A stretch of 64,000 bases of DNA, taken from the NCBI GenBank assembly GCA_012519055.1, contig JAAYQU010000016.1, positions 1-64,000 of the forward strand. The letters run 5' to 3'. Below, in pieces: positions 1 through 9,453 of this stretch. Under the pieces are notes generated by a model. The model did not search any database. It was not told the origin of the DNA and saw only the letters and a program-made list of their open reading frames with translations. The stretch's first letter is position 1. Each line of letters opens with the position of its first letter. Position numbers and translations under genes: made by a program. The stretch comes from Bacteroidales bacterium (GTDB taxonomy: Bacteria > Bacteroidota > Bacteroidia > Bacteroidales > Salinivirgaceae).

Positions 1-716
1 ACACCAACAGAATCAACCATTAATATATCGTGGTAAGTTTTTTCAACGATAATGCCTTCGGAGTTAAAGTCTTTGCTGCGACTGACAATAATCGCGGCGG
101 CGGCATCGCCAAAGGTTGAGTGTGAAACAAAGTCGTTGTTGTTTATTAAAAAGTGCGACATCGCTTCGGTATGTGCCAAAAGAATGTGGTTAATGCGTGG
201 GTTAGCCTTAAAGTGTTCTATCGCCCGTTTTACTCCTGTGTTGAAACCCGCACAACCACTTGTTAATGACATCACCGGAGATTGATTTTCCGCTCCAACA
301 AAGTAGCACTTTAGTGTTGCAGCGATTCCCGGGGCATGCTCGTGATAAGAGACAGTGCTGACAATCCAACCGTCAATCTGTTCGGGGTCGATTTGTGCAT
401 CTTTTATTGCCATATCAACGGCACTGACAAGCAAATCGAGTGTTGTTGGTGCCTCTGCATGATTTTCCTTTGTGGGAGGCCACGGTGCAACGTGGTGTCG
501 CTTGTAAAAGCCCATTTTATGTCCTACAAAATAATCGAACGGACTTACATTGGGATTGCTCTTTTTATACTCAAGATAGTTTTTGCTTTGCAAAATCAAA
601 TCTTCGTTAAATCCCTTTAACTGACCGTTCTGAGCTGCTCTGTACAAATCATTGTTTGTAACAGCGTAATCGCCTACTGCGTGACCGTAACCCGAAAATA
701 TGTAGTTTATTGACAT
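1..716 (-). CDS. 3-oxoacyl-ACP synthase III family protein (N-terminal part, cut by window edge)
   Basis: This is the first ~238 residues of a thiolase-fold condensing enzyme of the FabH/KAS III family. Read on the minus strand from the ATG at 714-716, the frame stays open to the window edge. The nucleophile motif SGCAGFN puts the active-site Cys near residue 155, and FGDAAAAIIV near residue 205 matches the conserved FGDGAGA segment. The N-terminal ~60 residues, with a long lead before the core, differ from classic housekeeping FabH. This could be a FabH-like enzyme for secondary lipid or polyene synthesis rather than fatty-acid initiation. The His and Asn catalytic residues lie outside the window, so the subfamily cannot be settled. 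No Shine-Dalgarno sequence is visible, as usual for the phylum. Confidence 0.85.
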   Translation of the reverse strand, partial: MSINYIFSGYGHAVGDYAVTNNDLYRAAQNGQLKGFNEDLILQSKNYLEYKKSNPNVSPFDYFVGHKMGFYKRHHVAPWPPTKENHAEAPTTLDLLVSAVDMAIKDAQIDPEQIDGWIVSTVSYHEHAPGIAATLKCYFVGAENQSPVMSLTSGCAGFNTGVKRAIEHFKANPRINHILLAHTEAMSHFLINNNDFVSHSTFGDAAAAIIVSRSKDFNSEGIIVEKTYHDILMVDSVG

Positions 717-740
717 CTATTTGGAAATTTTAAAGTTATT

Positions 741-813
741 AGAACACAAATGACACAGATTAAACGGGTTTTTCACAGATAAAAATCTATATAAATCTGT
801 TACATCTGTGTTC
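741..813. repeat. Dispersed palindromic repeat (ACACAGAT family)
   Basis: Two imperfect 20-nt arms at 742-761 and 794-813 are near inverted copies of each other (GAACACAnATGnnACAGATT). They would form a long hairpin between the KAS III gene and batE. Partial copies of the same sequence occur at 29131-29176, 30177-30218 and 55972-55990, so it is a dispersed family and not a simple terminator. Confidence 0.7.
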
Positions 814-860
814 CAATTGTTCATTGTTCATTGTTTCATTGCACATTGCTAATTGCTATT
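814..860. repeat. AACAATGAACAAT-type low-complexity repeat
   Basis: On the minus strand this reads as tandem CAATGAACAATGAACAAT-like units running into the batE stop codon. A related unit followed by AATTACGAATTACGAA lies at 11383-11416, and AATTACGAATTACG appears at 56052-56066. These look like members of one intergenic repeat family. Confidence 0.6.
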
Positions 861-1617
861 AAATTTCTTCAATATCTTTTTTCTGTATCCACCCAACGCG
901 ACCATCTTCGAGACGAATTTCATACCACCCCTCAACATATGTCGTGATATTTACAGTCAAGCCCTCGTGAATGGTAAATAGTTTTGTGCCCTCGGCGTGA
1001 GGCGTACTTTGAATGGTTACAGATGGTGTCATAATTACCCCTAATGTTCTGTTTATGGCAAACTTGTGCGCCGAGTTTGCTACCACAAAAGATAATATGC
1101 TGAATATCAATGCTAAAAAAGCCACTGGAACTGACACTCTTTTTAATTTGTCGTTTAAAGAGCTGAATATAAAAAACATTGAAACTATAAACAGTACAAA
1201 CAATCCTGCAGTTAAATAAGCCCACGCATTTGGCGACATCGCTGTAAACAGCGATTTATACCAACGTTTGTAAAACGGCGGTTCAATTATATCTATTTTG
1301 TCAACAATGAGTTCTTGCGCCATGCTTAAATTGTATCGCGCGTCATCGAAAGAAGGGTCGAGCTTTAGGGCGCGTTGATACCAAAGTATTGCGTTTGGAA
1401 TTTGCATCTGTTTGTAATAGCAGTTGCCCAAGTTGTAATATATCTGTGACGATTCGTAACCATGCTCAACTATACGCATATAGAGGCGCGCCGAGCTGGC
1501 AAAATCGTTGTTTGTATATGCAATCCGAGCCGAGTCTAAATATGGCTGCATATTAGACTGTGCTGATAGTTGAAAGCTAAACAATATAGATGTTATTATA
1601 AAAGCTAATTTTCTCAT
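859..1617 (-). CDS. batE: BatE: TPR and SH3-domain membrane protein
   Basis: Last gene of the Bat (Bacteroides aerotolerance) operon. The 252-residue product has a signal peptide (residues 1-20, ending LSAQS), two to three TPR units at about 25-105, two membrane helices at about 130-182 and a bacterial SH3 domain at about 192-252 that begins after VIMTPSVTIQS and ends with GWIQKKDIEEI. The frame is open further upstream, to 1797, but that part would overlap batD. The ATG at 1615-1617 starts the signal peptide and leaves a 64-bp gap from batD, so I use it. Bat proteins are thought to act in the cell envelope as a MoxR/von Willebrand complex; the exact role of BatE is not established. Confidence 0.88.
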   Translation of the reverse strand: MRKLAFIITSILFSFQLSAQSNMQPYLDSARIAYTNNDFASSARLYMRIVEHGYESSQIYYNLGNCYYKQMQIPNAILWYQRALKLDPSFDDARYNLSMAQELIVDKIDIIEPPFYKRWYKSLFTAMSPNAWAYLTAGLFVLFIVSMFFIFSSLNDKLKRVSVPVAFLALIFSILSFVVANSAHKFAINRTLGVIMTPSVTIQSTPHAEGTKLFTIHEGLTVNITTYVEGWYEIRLEDGRVGWIQKKDIEEI

Positions 1618-1681
1618 TTTAATTATCTTAACTATTCGATATTGGTCTTGTTGATATTTGTAATCTATTGCAAAAACAGGT

Positions 1682-3514
1682 TTACTTAATTGCTCTCTCA
1701 AGCTGAACAAGCAAATCAACTGCCTGCGAATATACTTCCGCTGATTTTGTTTTAACAGCTGTTGGTGCATATCGTGCCATTTCACACAAATCTGCAAGTT
1801 CAGCCACTTTAGAGATTAGCTCTTCGCTTACTTCTCTTTCTCTCATCTCCTCAAACACACGTTCGCGGTTTAGACGCGACTGGTCTATCGCTAATTTATC
1901 GCCCAAGTACTGCCACAAGGCTCTCAGAACCTCATCATAGACTTGCGCATCTTTGTTGTCGCGTACAAGTTTTTTAGCTGATTTTAATCTATTACGCGAT
2001 AATTTCGCAGCTCTCTTGTTTCTAACTTTTACTATATCAGACCTATCCTGAGCCTGTTTTCGCTTTAAAATCAGAAATATAACAAACAACAATAGAGGTA
2101 ACAGATAGATTGTCCAAAAGAGTGGCGTGGCGAAGAAGTACGAGCCTTTGTATTTTAAATCCAAGTCGCCTGTCTGTATAAATCTGATATCTGAACCTAT
2201 ATCGCGCACATCTCGCCGTGCTGGACCTGTTACTATACTTTGAGAGGCATCTTGCGCCCCTTGCTCTACGGTTATCTCAAACGGTCCTGCCGACAGTTTT
2301 TTGTACGATTTGGACGATGTGTCGAAATATGAGCAGCTGAAAGCTGGAATTGTGTAAGTCCCTGCATGACGCGGAATTATAACATAATCCCACAGAATGA
2401 CTCCCGTTGACCCCTGCGATGTTGTCTTAACGTTGACATCTTTTTTGGGGTCATAGACCTCAAAATCAGTGGGGAAGGTAATTTGTGGATTATCGACAAA
2501 CTTAATATTTCCGGTGCCTGTCAGTTTAACTTTCAGATTTAGAGCGTCATTGGTTTTAAGCTCATTTCTACTGACTGAGGCATCAAGTCGCATTTGTCCC
2601 ACGCCTCCTGTAAAGTCGGATGGACGTGGCTCCGGCAAAGGTTTAACATCAACTCTTACAACTGGGCTACTGTTAGCAACCTTGAAACGGCGGACATTTC
2701 CACCGAAAAACGATTCAAAAGGATCATTTGTCCGAACTCTTTCCGTAACAATGGCTTCAATGGTAAATGGGTCGATTTCAATGGTTCCGCTCTTCTGTGG
2801 CATTAGCTGATACTTGGCTACTAAGCCCGCCTGATATATCCTGCCATTGATATTTTCGCGTTGCAGTTGTATTTGCGTAACCGTTTCGATATCCTCCTTA
2901 AAAAAGCCTGTAAACTTGGGGAACTCAACTTTCTCAAATCCGCTTAAATTCAGGGTTGTATAGAGTTTCAGGGTTGCCACGATAGCCTCGCCCTGATAAA
3001 CACTTTTTCTATCAACATGTACGCGAACAAAGAAATCGTCTTCGTTGCTTGCCAATTTTTCGCTTCTACTTGACTGTTGTCCTTGTCGTTGGGCTGGTTG
3101 CTGTTGTTGCGCCGCCCCTTTTACAACCTCGATTGTGACAGCTCGCGACTGCACTTTTTTACCCTCAAAAACCACGGTAGCAGGTTCAATTGTGTGTGTG
3201 CCTTCAGTTACAGCCTCGAGGACATATGTGTAAGTAATGGAAAATGATGAGCTCATTTTACCATTAATAAGTTGCATTTGTTGACTGCGTGACACGCCGG
3301 GTCCCGAAAGTAGCCGAAAAGCATCTGGCAACGTAAATTCGGGTGCATCAGTGCGCTCGTTAACGGTGTATGTCAACTGGAAACGTTCGCCTGTCTGCAC
3401 TACGCGGGGGGCACTTGCCTGAATTTCGGTCTGCGCCTGCAACGTGGCTGTGCAACAGCAAACTGCCAAAAACGTTAGCGATATCGTGATTTTATAAAGT
3501 TTATTGATTGACAT
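1682..3514 (-). CDS. batD: BatD: oxygen-tolerance family envelope protein
   Basis: A 610-residue protein of the BatD family. It has an N-terminal signal peptide (ending near LQAQTE), a long periplasmic part made of beta-sandwich repeats, one membrane helix near residues 460-482 (a Leu/Ile/Phe-rich stretch before KRKQ) and a cytoplasmic helical tail. The tail, with ALWQYLGDKLAIDQSRLNRE, is typical of BatD. The frame opens at a TTG three codons earlier. I chose the ATG at 3512-3514 because it directly precedes the Lys-containing n-region. It lies 65 bp after batC and 64 bp before batE on the same strand, so co-transcription is very likely. Confidence 0.88.
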   Translation of the reverse strand: MSINKLYKITISLTFLAVCCCTATLQAQTEIQASAPRVVQTGERFQLTYTVNERTDAPEFTLPDAFRLLSGPGVSRSQQMQLINGKMSSSFSITYTYVLEAVTEGTHTIEPATVVFEGKKVQSRAVTIEVVKGAAQQQQPAQRQGQQSSRSEKLASNEDDFFVRVHVDRKSVYQGEAIVATLKLYTTLNLSGFEKVEFPKFTGFFKEDIETVTQIQLQRENINGRIYQAGLVAKYQLMPQKSGTIEIDPFTIEAIVTERVRTNDPFESFFGGNVRRFKVANSSPVVRVDVKPLPEPRPSDFTGGVGQMRLDASVSRNELKTNDALNLKVKLTGTGNIKFVDNPQITFPTDFEVYDPKKDVNVKTTSQGSTGVILWDYVIIPRHAGTYTIPAFSCSYFDTSSKSYKKLSAGPFEITVEQGAQDASQSIVTGPARRDVRDIGSDIRFIQTGDLDLKYKGSYFFATPLFWTIYLLPLLLFVIFLILKRKQAQDRSDIVKVRNKRAAKLSRNRLKSAKKLVRDNKDAQVYDEVLRALWQYLGDKLAIDQSRLNRERVFEEMREREVSEELISKVAELADLCEMARYAPTAVKTKSAEVYSQAVDLLVQLERAIK

Positions 3515-3579
3515 TCTTCTCAAAATAATCAGTTAAATAGTAAGTTTTATAGATACAAAATTACAATAAATCACTAACT

Positions 3580-4344
3580 CTACCAATCTCTTGTCGATTT
3601 AGGACGTGATTTCGATTTCTTTTGTCGGTTCAATCTTTCTTGAACATTCTGTTCTTCATTTTGCAATGCTTCAAGAATACGTGCTGCGTCTTCTTTCGAG
3701 TATTTTTCTTTATCATCTTGTTGATCTTCTTTCTCCTCAGCCTCTTGCATCTGTTGCTCTTGAGCCTGTTGTTCTTCTGCTTGTTGCTGTTGCCCCTGCT
3801 GTTGCTGTTGGTCTTGCTGATTGTCTTGATTATCCTGATTTTCGTCGTTTTGTTGCTGCTGTTGCTGGTCTTGCATTTGGTTCAACTTGCTTTGGGCTAA
3901 AGCTAAATTATATTTTGTCTCTATATCATTTGGGTTTCTTCTGAGTGCGTTCTTATACGACTCAATGCTCTCTTTAATTTTTCCTTGCATTAATTGCGAA
4001 TTTCCCAAATTGTGGAAAATTTTCGCACTGATAGTATCGTGTGCAATTGTGTTTTGTATGGCTTTATACTCTCGCTCAGCCATATCGTAGGCTTTGAGCT
4101 TAAAGTTGGTGTTTGCAAGATTATATTTGGCTTCATACGATGTTGGAGCCTTTTCGATTGCTTGTCGATACATTTCGGCTGCTTTTTTCATTTTTACGGT
4201 ATCAACCTGACCTGTATCGCCAATTGCCGATTTGTAATAGTCGTTTCCCGATCGTATATATTTGCGCTCTTTCTGACTATAAGCCACTTGCGTTGCTGAT
4301 AATAACAATATCAGTGCAATATTTAGAATTTTACTACTTCTCAT
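3580..4344 (-). CDS. batC: BatC: TPR protein with glutamine-rich tail
   Basis: A 254-residue secreted or periplasmic TPR protein. A signal peptide (residues 1-23) is followed by three TPR units at about 25-150; NPNDIETKYNLALAQSKL is the last. A region of about 50 residues at 157-210 is nearly all Gln with Glu, Asp and Asn. The C-terminal ~40 residues are charged and helical. The start overlaps the batB stop by 11 bp (4334-4344), which suggests translational coupling of batB and batC. The Gln tract is coded by CAA/CAG-type repeats and is probably variable in length between strains. Its role is unknown; TPRs would bind partner Bat proteins. Confidence 0.85.
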   Translation of the reverse strand: MRSSKILNIALILLLSATQVAYSQKERKYIRSGNDYYKSAIGDTGQVDTVKMKKAAEMYRQAIEKAPTSYEAKYNLANTNFKLKAYDMAEREYKAIQNTIAHDTISAKIFHNLGNSQLMQGKIKESIESYKNALRRNPNDIETKYNLALAQSKLNQMQDQQQQQQNDENQDNQDNQQDQQQQQGQQQQAEEQQAQEQQMQEAEEKEDQQDDKEKYSKEDAARILEALQNEEQNVQERLNRQKKSKSRPKSTRDW

Positions 4345-5401
4345 TTTTACTATATGTTAGCTTAAAAAATCTTTTTTGTATTTTAAGTGGATTAATTTTC
4401 TGCCAAAATTGTGATTTTCTTTCAGCAATTAACAATTCTAAAATCAATAATATAAAGCTAAGTGCTGCGATAAAAACAAACTGTTCTTCATATTCGGCAA
4501 ATACTTTTTCCACAACTTCGCCTTTTTCAATTTTATTCAGCTCATCGAATAGATTTGAAAGCCCTACTCTTTGGTTGTTTGCACGGATATATGCGCCATT
4601 TCCTGCAGAGGCTAATTGTTGCAACATTCCCTCGTTAAGCCTTGTAATAACGGTGTTTCCTTGTCTGTCGCGATGAAAGTCGTTTGGTCTGTTTTTTATG
4701 GGAATTGGAGAACCCTCAGGCAATCCCATTCCTAAAGTAAATATTCTAATTCCTTGTTCAACAGCACTTTGAGCCAACTCAATAGCTTTATCTTCGTGGT
4801 CTTCGCCATCGGAAATAATAATTATGGCTTTGTTCCTAACATCTGAGTTTGAGAATGATACAAGTGCCCGATTTATCGCAGTAGAGATATCAGTTCCTTG
4901 ATTGCTAATTAGTTCGGGTTCAACCATATCGACAAACATTCTGGCTGCTCCGTAATCGCTTGTCATGGGAAGTTGTGTAAATGCGTCGCCAGCAAAGACT
5001 ATCAAGCTAATGCGGTCGTTTTCTAATTGCCCAATAAGCTGATTTATAGCACGTTTAGCCGCAGTAAGCCTGTTTGGTTTAATATCTTCAGCTAACATAC
5101 TGTTTGATATGTCTAAAGCTATCACTAGCTCCAAGCCTTGTCGCTTAACTTCTTCTGTTCTTACGCCATATCTGGGTCTTGATACCAAAAAAACCAATGA
5201 TATCACAGCCAATGACCAAACAATAAACTTATATACAGGTCGTAATGTTGAACGTTTTGGCATGAGTTGTTCAACTATGCTTGCCTTGCCAAGTTTTTTA
5301 ATTCTTTGGTTAATGATATATCGCCATGCAATAAAGGCCGCTATCGCTATGGGGATAAGCCAAAGAAGTTTCAAATATTGCGGGTTTCCAAACTCAAACA
5401 T
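4334..5401 (-). CDS. batB: BatB: von Willebrand A domain membrane protein
   Basis: A 355-residue protein with two N-terminal membrane helices (about 10-28 and 57-74), a von Willebrand factor A domain and a C-terminal membrane helix near 312-332. The metal-ion (MIDAS) motif is DISNSM at residues 97-102, followed by IVFAGDAFTQLPMTSD and IIISDGEDHEDKA, all canonical. It is followed by batC with an 11-bp overlap and preceded by batA 11 bp upstream. BatA and BatB are paralogues that probably form the VWA pair of the MoxR/Bat complex at the inner membrane, with their VWA domains in the periplasm or cytoplasm depending on topology. Confidence 0.9.
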   Translation of the reverse strand: MFEFGNPQYLKLLWLIPIAIAAFIAWRYIINQRIKKLGKASIVEQLMPKRSTLRPVYKFIVWSLAVISLVFLVSRPRYGVRTEEVKRQGLELVIALDISNSMLAEDIKPNRLTAAKRAINQLIGQLENDRISLIVFAGDAFTQLPMTSDYGAARMFVDMVEPELISNQGTDISTAINRALVSFSNSDVRNKAIIIISDGEDHEDKAIELAQSAVEQGIRIFTLGMGLPEGSPIPIKNRPNDFHRDRQGNTVITRLNEGMLQQLASAGNGAYIRANNQRVGLSNLFDELNKIEKGEVVEKVFAEYEEQFVFIAALSFILLILELLIAERKSQFWQKINPLKIQKRFFKLTYSKNEK

Positions 5402-5412
5402 AATGTTACTTT

Positions 5413-6405
5413 TTAAGGAATAGTTTTAAAAATAGTGTTTCTTAAGAGAAACTCGATCAAAATCAATCCAAGTGCTCCAACTGCAAACATAAGGTATGCC
5501 TCTTGTTTTTTGCTATACTCTTTTACTTCGATTTTAGTTTTTTCCAATTGGTCAATCTGCTCGTAAATTTTGGTTAATGTCTGTTTATTTGTTGCTCTAA
5601 AGTATTGACCATCAGTCAAATCAGATATTTGTCGCAACAAATCTTCGTCAATTTCGGTTTTCATATTTTGATATTGAATACCAAACGGCGTTTGCACAGG
5701 ATAAGGTGCCTCGCCCATTGAACCTATGCCAACAGTATATGTCCTGATACCGAACGTTTTAGCTATCTCGGCGGCTGTAATTGGGTCAACCGAACCAGAA
5801 TTGTTAACTCCGTCTGTCAGCAGGATAATGACCTTACTCTTAGCATCGCTATCGCGCAAACGACTGACGGATGTTCCTAATCCTGAACCTATTGCGGTTC
5901 CATCAGCGATAATTCCTGCCTTGATATCTGAAATTAAATTGATAAGAACGGCATGGTCGGTTGTCAGTGGGCATTGGGTAAAGCTCTCGCCGGCATATAT
6001 TACCAAGCCTATTCTATCGTTTGGACGTCCGCTGATAAATCGTTGGGCAGTCTCTTTTGCTACCTCTAACCTATCGGGCTTGAAATCGCGGGCTAGCATA
6101 CTGCCTGAAATATCTAAAGCGATTATAATATCTATCCCCTCAGTTGTCTGAGTTTCCCATGCACGCGATGATTGCGGACGCGCCATTACTACAATAAGCA
6201 ACGAAAGTGCCAATATTCTAAGAAGAAACAGCACGTGACGCAGATATATGCGCCATCGGTTTGCACCAGCCTTAAATGCCTCTAAACTACTGGTTTGATA
6301 AGAAGCATACTGCTTTTTCTCCTTTAAAATGTACCACGCAATAAGTGGCAACAGAAGAAAGAATAAATAAAAATATTCCGGATTTGCGAATGTATAATTG
6401 AACAT
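5413..6405 (-). CDS. batA: BatA: von Willebrand A domain membrane protein
   Basis: A 330-residue paralogue of the batB product. It has the N-terminal FANPEYF start typical of BatA, membrane helices at about 12-27 and 57-75, an intact MIDAS motif DISGSM (98-103) and the VWA signatures YAGESFTQCPLTTD and ILLTDGVNNSG. A C-terminal membrane helix is near residues 304-322. The ATG at 6403-6405 is 33 bp from the upstream membrane protein gene, and the stop is 11 bp before batB. The MIDAS suggests divalent-metal-dependent protein binding. The client of the system is not known. Confidence 0.9.
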   Translation of the reverse strand: MFNYTFANPEYFYLFFLLLPLIAWYILKEKKQYASYQTSSLEAFKAGANRWRIYLRHVLFLLRILALSLLIVVMARPQSSRAWETQTTEGIDIIIALDISGSMLARDFKPDRLEVAKETAQRFISGRPNDRIGLVIYAGESFTQCPLTTDHAVLINLISDIKAGIIADGTAIGSGLGTSVSRLRDSDAKSKVIILLTDGVNNSGSVDPITAAEIAKTFGIRTYTVGIGSMGEAPYPVQTPFGIQYQNMKTEIDEDLLRQISDLTDGQYFRATNKQTLTKIYEQIDQLEKTKIEVKEYSKKQEAYLMFAVGALGLILIEFLLRNTIFKTIP

Positions 6406-6438
6406 TATATTATTGTTAAAATCTTATAATTCAGTTCG

Positions 6439-7446
6439 TTAATTTGATTTACCACTCTCATCATTTTGAGAGTTAACCCCCTCTTGTTCTGGAACAACCT
6501 CTATTTTGGTTTTTAAAACAAAATCGTAGGCTTGCTCTAAATATTTGATATGCTCAGAAGCCAACGGTTCAAATTTTGCAAACTTTACCAAGTCGGCTGT
6601 TTCAAGGAACTCGAGCAATTTTGTTTGTAACTCTTTTTCAATCACCTTTTTAACTTTCAGTATCTGCGATATATCAGTTGTGGAGCTTTCAAGAGCCATT
6701 ATCTCATATCGTAGTTCAAGGTATCGTCTCAGAATTTCAGAAAGTTTTGAATAGTAGTCTTTTATCTGCCCTCGTTGCCAATATTTCTTCTCGGAGAGCA
6801 AATCGAGTTCGCGCAACGCATAAACGTGAGCCTCCTCCTTGGGAATCTCCTCAACTATTTCAACTACTTTTCTCTTACGGTTTTTCAATAGCCAAAGAAC
6901 CAAAAAGACAATAATTAAAGCTATAACTATTATTATCAAATAAGGCATATACTCATGAAAGAACTCCTTGATGGTCAGCGGAGTATCTAACGGCAATTTT
7001 ATATCAGCTACTCTTGTTTCTGCGCTATCAATTTGGATTGTTTGTACCCCAAAAAAGAGTGGATTAGTATAAATTGTGTCAACTACATTAGATTTATAGC
7101 GCAGCATCACTGCAATTGGGTTAATATAATAATATCCGCTATCGAACGATGTTAATACATAACGTTTTCTGATTATTGAACGGCCGTTATCATCAATTGT
7201 GTCAAATGGTAAATCTTTAAGAATTTCAACGTTCTTGATGATTGTATCAGTGTAAACAGGAAATTGAACAAAAGCAGAGTCATAATTTTCAACATCAATT
7301 TGCAGTGTAACATGGTCGCCAATAAGAAGCAGTGTAGTATCTAAATCTGCTTTTGCCTGTGGCATACGCAGACTTGTTTGCGCATGACTTTTTACCACAA
7401 ACATTGATATTAATAGTAGTAAAAATATCTTTGATATAATTCTCAT
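6439..7446 (-). CDS. Bat-operon membrane protein of unknown function
   Basis: A 335-residue protein that I cannot name beyond its operon position. It has a signal peptide (about 1-22), an extracytoplasmic beta-rich domain to about residue 165, one membrane helix near 170-190 and a cytoplasmic helical domain to the end, rich in Lys and Glu. A gene with this layout commonly sits between the DUF58 gene and batA in Bacteroidota. The cytoplasmic part (YYSKLSEILRRYLELRYEI) resembles the tail of BatD-like proteins. A TTG two codons upstream also opens the frame; the ATG at 7444-7446 is preferred. Confidence 0.75.
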   Translation of the reverse strand: MRIISKIFLLLLISMFVVKSHAQTSLRMPQAKADLDTTLLLIGDHVTLQIDVENYDSAFVQFPVYTDTIIKNVEILKDLPFDTIDDNGRSIIRKRYVLTSFDSGYYYINPIAVMLRYKSNVVDTIYTNPLFFGVQTIQIDSAETRVADIKLPLDTPLTIKEFFHEYMPYLIIIVIALIIVFLVLWLLKNRKRKVVEIVEEIPKEEAHVYALRELDLLSEKKYWQRGQIKDYYSKLSEILRRYLELRYEIMALESSTTDISQILKVKKVIEKELQTKLLEFLETADLVKFAKFEPLASEHIKYLEQAYDFVLKTKIEVVPEQEGVNSQNDESGKSN

Positions 7447-7489
7447 ATTCAACTATTTAGTTATTTATAATAGTCTATGGTATAGACTA

Positions 7490-8359
7490 TTACATCGAAC
7501 GCATTTTAAACATTTTCATTAAAGGTATTACATAATCCTCGTCTGTTCGTATATCAACAGAGTCAACACCACTTCGAGTAATTGACTTGGAAAAATATTG
7601 ACTCAATTTCTCTTTCCATTGTTGATATAGCTCGCGGTTTTTGGTTCTTGAAGTATCAACCCAAAACTCTTTGTTAGTTTCGGCGTCCAACATTCTAATC
7701 AATCCTACATTTGGCAAAGCGTCTTCAAGCGGATCACTAATTCTTAGAGCAACTAAATCGTGCTTGTTGTTGGCTATCATCATGGAACGTTCGTAGCCTG
7801 TATCAATAAAATCGGATATAAGAAAGGCTGTGCAACGCTTTTTTATTGCTCCCGTGAAAAACTCCAATGCATTGTTAATATCGGTTCCTTGTTCTTCGGG
7901 TTCAAAAGTTAGTAACTCGGTGATAATCCGCAATATATGTGTACGTCCTTTTTTAGGTGGAATAAATTTTTCTATCTTATTTGTAAAGAAAATAACTCCA
8001 ACTTTATCGTTATTTTGAATTGCCGAGAACGATAGCACAGCTGCGAGTTCGGTCATCAAATCACGCTTCATTATACTGTCGGAACCGAAGTTGCGCGAGC
8101 CGCTTAAATCTACAATCAACATTACGGTTAACTCTCGTTCCTCTTCAAAAACCTTTACATACGGGTGATTGAAACGAGCCGTGACGTTCCAGTCTATATC
8201 CCGAATCGGGTCGCCGTATTGATATTCGCGAACCTCGCTAAATGTCATTCCCCTACCTTTAAATGCGGAATGATATCTACCGGCAAAAACCTGTCGAGTA
8301 AGACCTCTGGTTTTAATCTCAATCTTACGGACTTTTTTTAATAAATCACTTGTTTGCAA
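7490..8359 (-). CDS. DUF58 / von Willebrand-like protein of the MoxR-Bat operon
   Basis: A 289-residue soluble protein with the DUF58 signature YQYGDPIRDIDWNVTAR near residues 46-62 and a degenerate VWA fold containing VDLSGS. Members of this family are the usual partners of MoxR ATPases. No ATG is available before the conserved block KKVRKIEIKTRGLTRQVFAGRYHSAF is split by codon 9 or later, and the frame upstream reaches a stop without one. The TTG at 8357-8359 is therefore the likely start. It follows moxR by 54 bp and precedes the membrane protein gene by 43 bp. MoxR is expected to remodel or activate the VWA proteins of this locus. Confidence 0.88.
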   Translation of the reverse strand: MQTSDLLKKVRKIEIKTRGLTRQVFAGRYHSAFKGRGMTFSEVREYQYGDPIRDIDWNVTARFNHPYVKVFEEERELTVMLIVDLSGSRNFGSDSIMKRDLMTELAAVLSFSAIQNNDKVGVIFFTNKIEKFIPPKKGRTHILRIITELLTFEPEEQGTDINNALEFFTGAIKKRCTAFLISDFIDTGYERSMMIANNKHDLVALRISDPLEDALPNVGLIRMLDAETNKEFWVDTSRTKNRELYQQWKEKLSQYFSKSITRSGVDSVDIRTDEDYVIPLMKMFKMRSM

Positions 8360-8413
8360 AGTACTTAATTTAAATGTTCGTAATTTTTCTTAACTAAAAA
8401 CTGAAATTAACCA

Positions 8414-9409
8414 CTATGGCACCTCAATTGTATTTAGCACTTGATCAATAATATCCTCAGAGGTAATATTCTCTGCTTCAGCTTGATATGTAACACCTAT
8501 TCTGTGTCTTAAAACATCGTGGCACACGCTTCTGATATCCTCAGGTATAACATATCCACGGCGTTTGATAAAAGCATAAGCCTTTGCCGCGCGAGCCATA
8601 CTGATACTTGCACGAGGAGAGCCTCCATAAAATATCATCTCTTTTAACTCGGGCAGTTTATATTGATCTGGAAATCGTGTAGCAAACACAATATCAACAA
8701 TATATTTCTCTATTTTTTCGTCTAAATAGACCTCTTTTACAACTTCACGAGCTTTAACAATCTCGTCAGCTGTAACAACTTTGTTGGCTTTTGGATACTC
8801 TTTTAATAAGTTTTGTCGCATTATCAGCTTCTCTTCTTCTATGGCAGGATAATCAACAACCGCTTTGAGCATAAAACGGTCCATTTGCGCTTCAGGTAGT
8901 GGATATGTTCCCTCTTGCTCAATTGGGTTTTGCGTTGCCAATACCAAAAAAGGATTTGGAAGCTTATGCGTTGTATCGCCGATTGTTACTTGCTTTTCCT
9001 GCATTGCTTCGAGCAAAGCACTCTGAACTTTAGCAGGCGCACGGTTAATCTCATCAGCCAAAACGAAATTTGTAAAAACAGGTCCTTTTTTTACTTCAAA
9101 GGTCTCTTTCTTTTGACTGTAAATCATTGTGCCGATAACGTCTGCAGGCAAAAGGTCGGGAGTAAATTGAATGCGGTTAAAACCGGCATCAACCGTTTGA
9201 GCTAATGTGCTAATTGCCAATGTTTTTGCTAATCCGGGCACGCCTTCGAGTAAAATATGTCCATCGGACAACAAGCCTATTAAAAGGCTCTCAACTAATT
9301 TTTTTTGCCCTACGATTACCTTATTCATTTCCAGAATAATAAGCTCAGTAAATGCGCTCTCTAATTTTATACGCTCATTTAGTTCACGAATATCAACTGT
9401 CGAATTCAT
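8414..9409 (-). CDS. MoxR-family AAA+ ATPase
   Basis: First gene of the eight-gene Bat operon, coding for a 331-residue AAA+ ATPase of the MoxR family (AAA_3). The Walker A motif is GVPGLAKT near residue 57. Walker B and the following helix read LADEINRAPAKVQSALLEAMQE when split around residue 118, and sensor 1 is LATQNPIEQEGTYPLPEAQ, all characteristic of MoxR. It acts in the cytoplasm as a chaperone-like motor on VWA-domain partners, here the DUF58 protein and BatA/BatB. A minus-strand TACCTTTG box at 9454-9461 may be the -7 element for the whole operon. Confidence 0.93.
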   Translation of the reverse strand: MNSTVDIRELNERIKLESAFTELIILEMNKVIVGQKKLVESLLIGLLSDGHILLEGVPGLAKTLAISTLAQTVDAGFNRIQFTPDLLPADVIGTMIYSQKKETFEVKKGPVFTNFVLADEINRAPAKVQSALLEAMQEKQVTIGDTTHKLPNPFLVLATQNPIEQEGTYPLPEAQMDRFMLKAVVDYPAIEEEKLIMRQNLLKEYPKANKVVTADEIVKAREVVKEVYLDEKIEKYIVDIVFATRFPDQYKLPELKEMIFYGGSPRASISMARAAKAYAFIKRRGYVIPEDIRSVCHDVLRHRIGVTYQAEAENITSEDIIDQVLNTIEVP

Positions 9410-9453
9410 ATTTATAAAAGTTAAGTTTAAATTTGCATTTTAAGAAACATCTA

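Noticed and set aside
3622-3900. A Leu-rich plus-strand frame inside batC that looks like a membrane segment
   Set aside because: It is the antisense reading of the Gln-rich tract (CAA/CAG runs) of batC.
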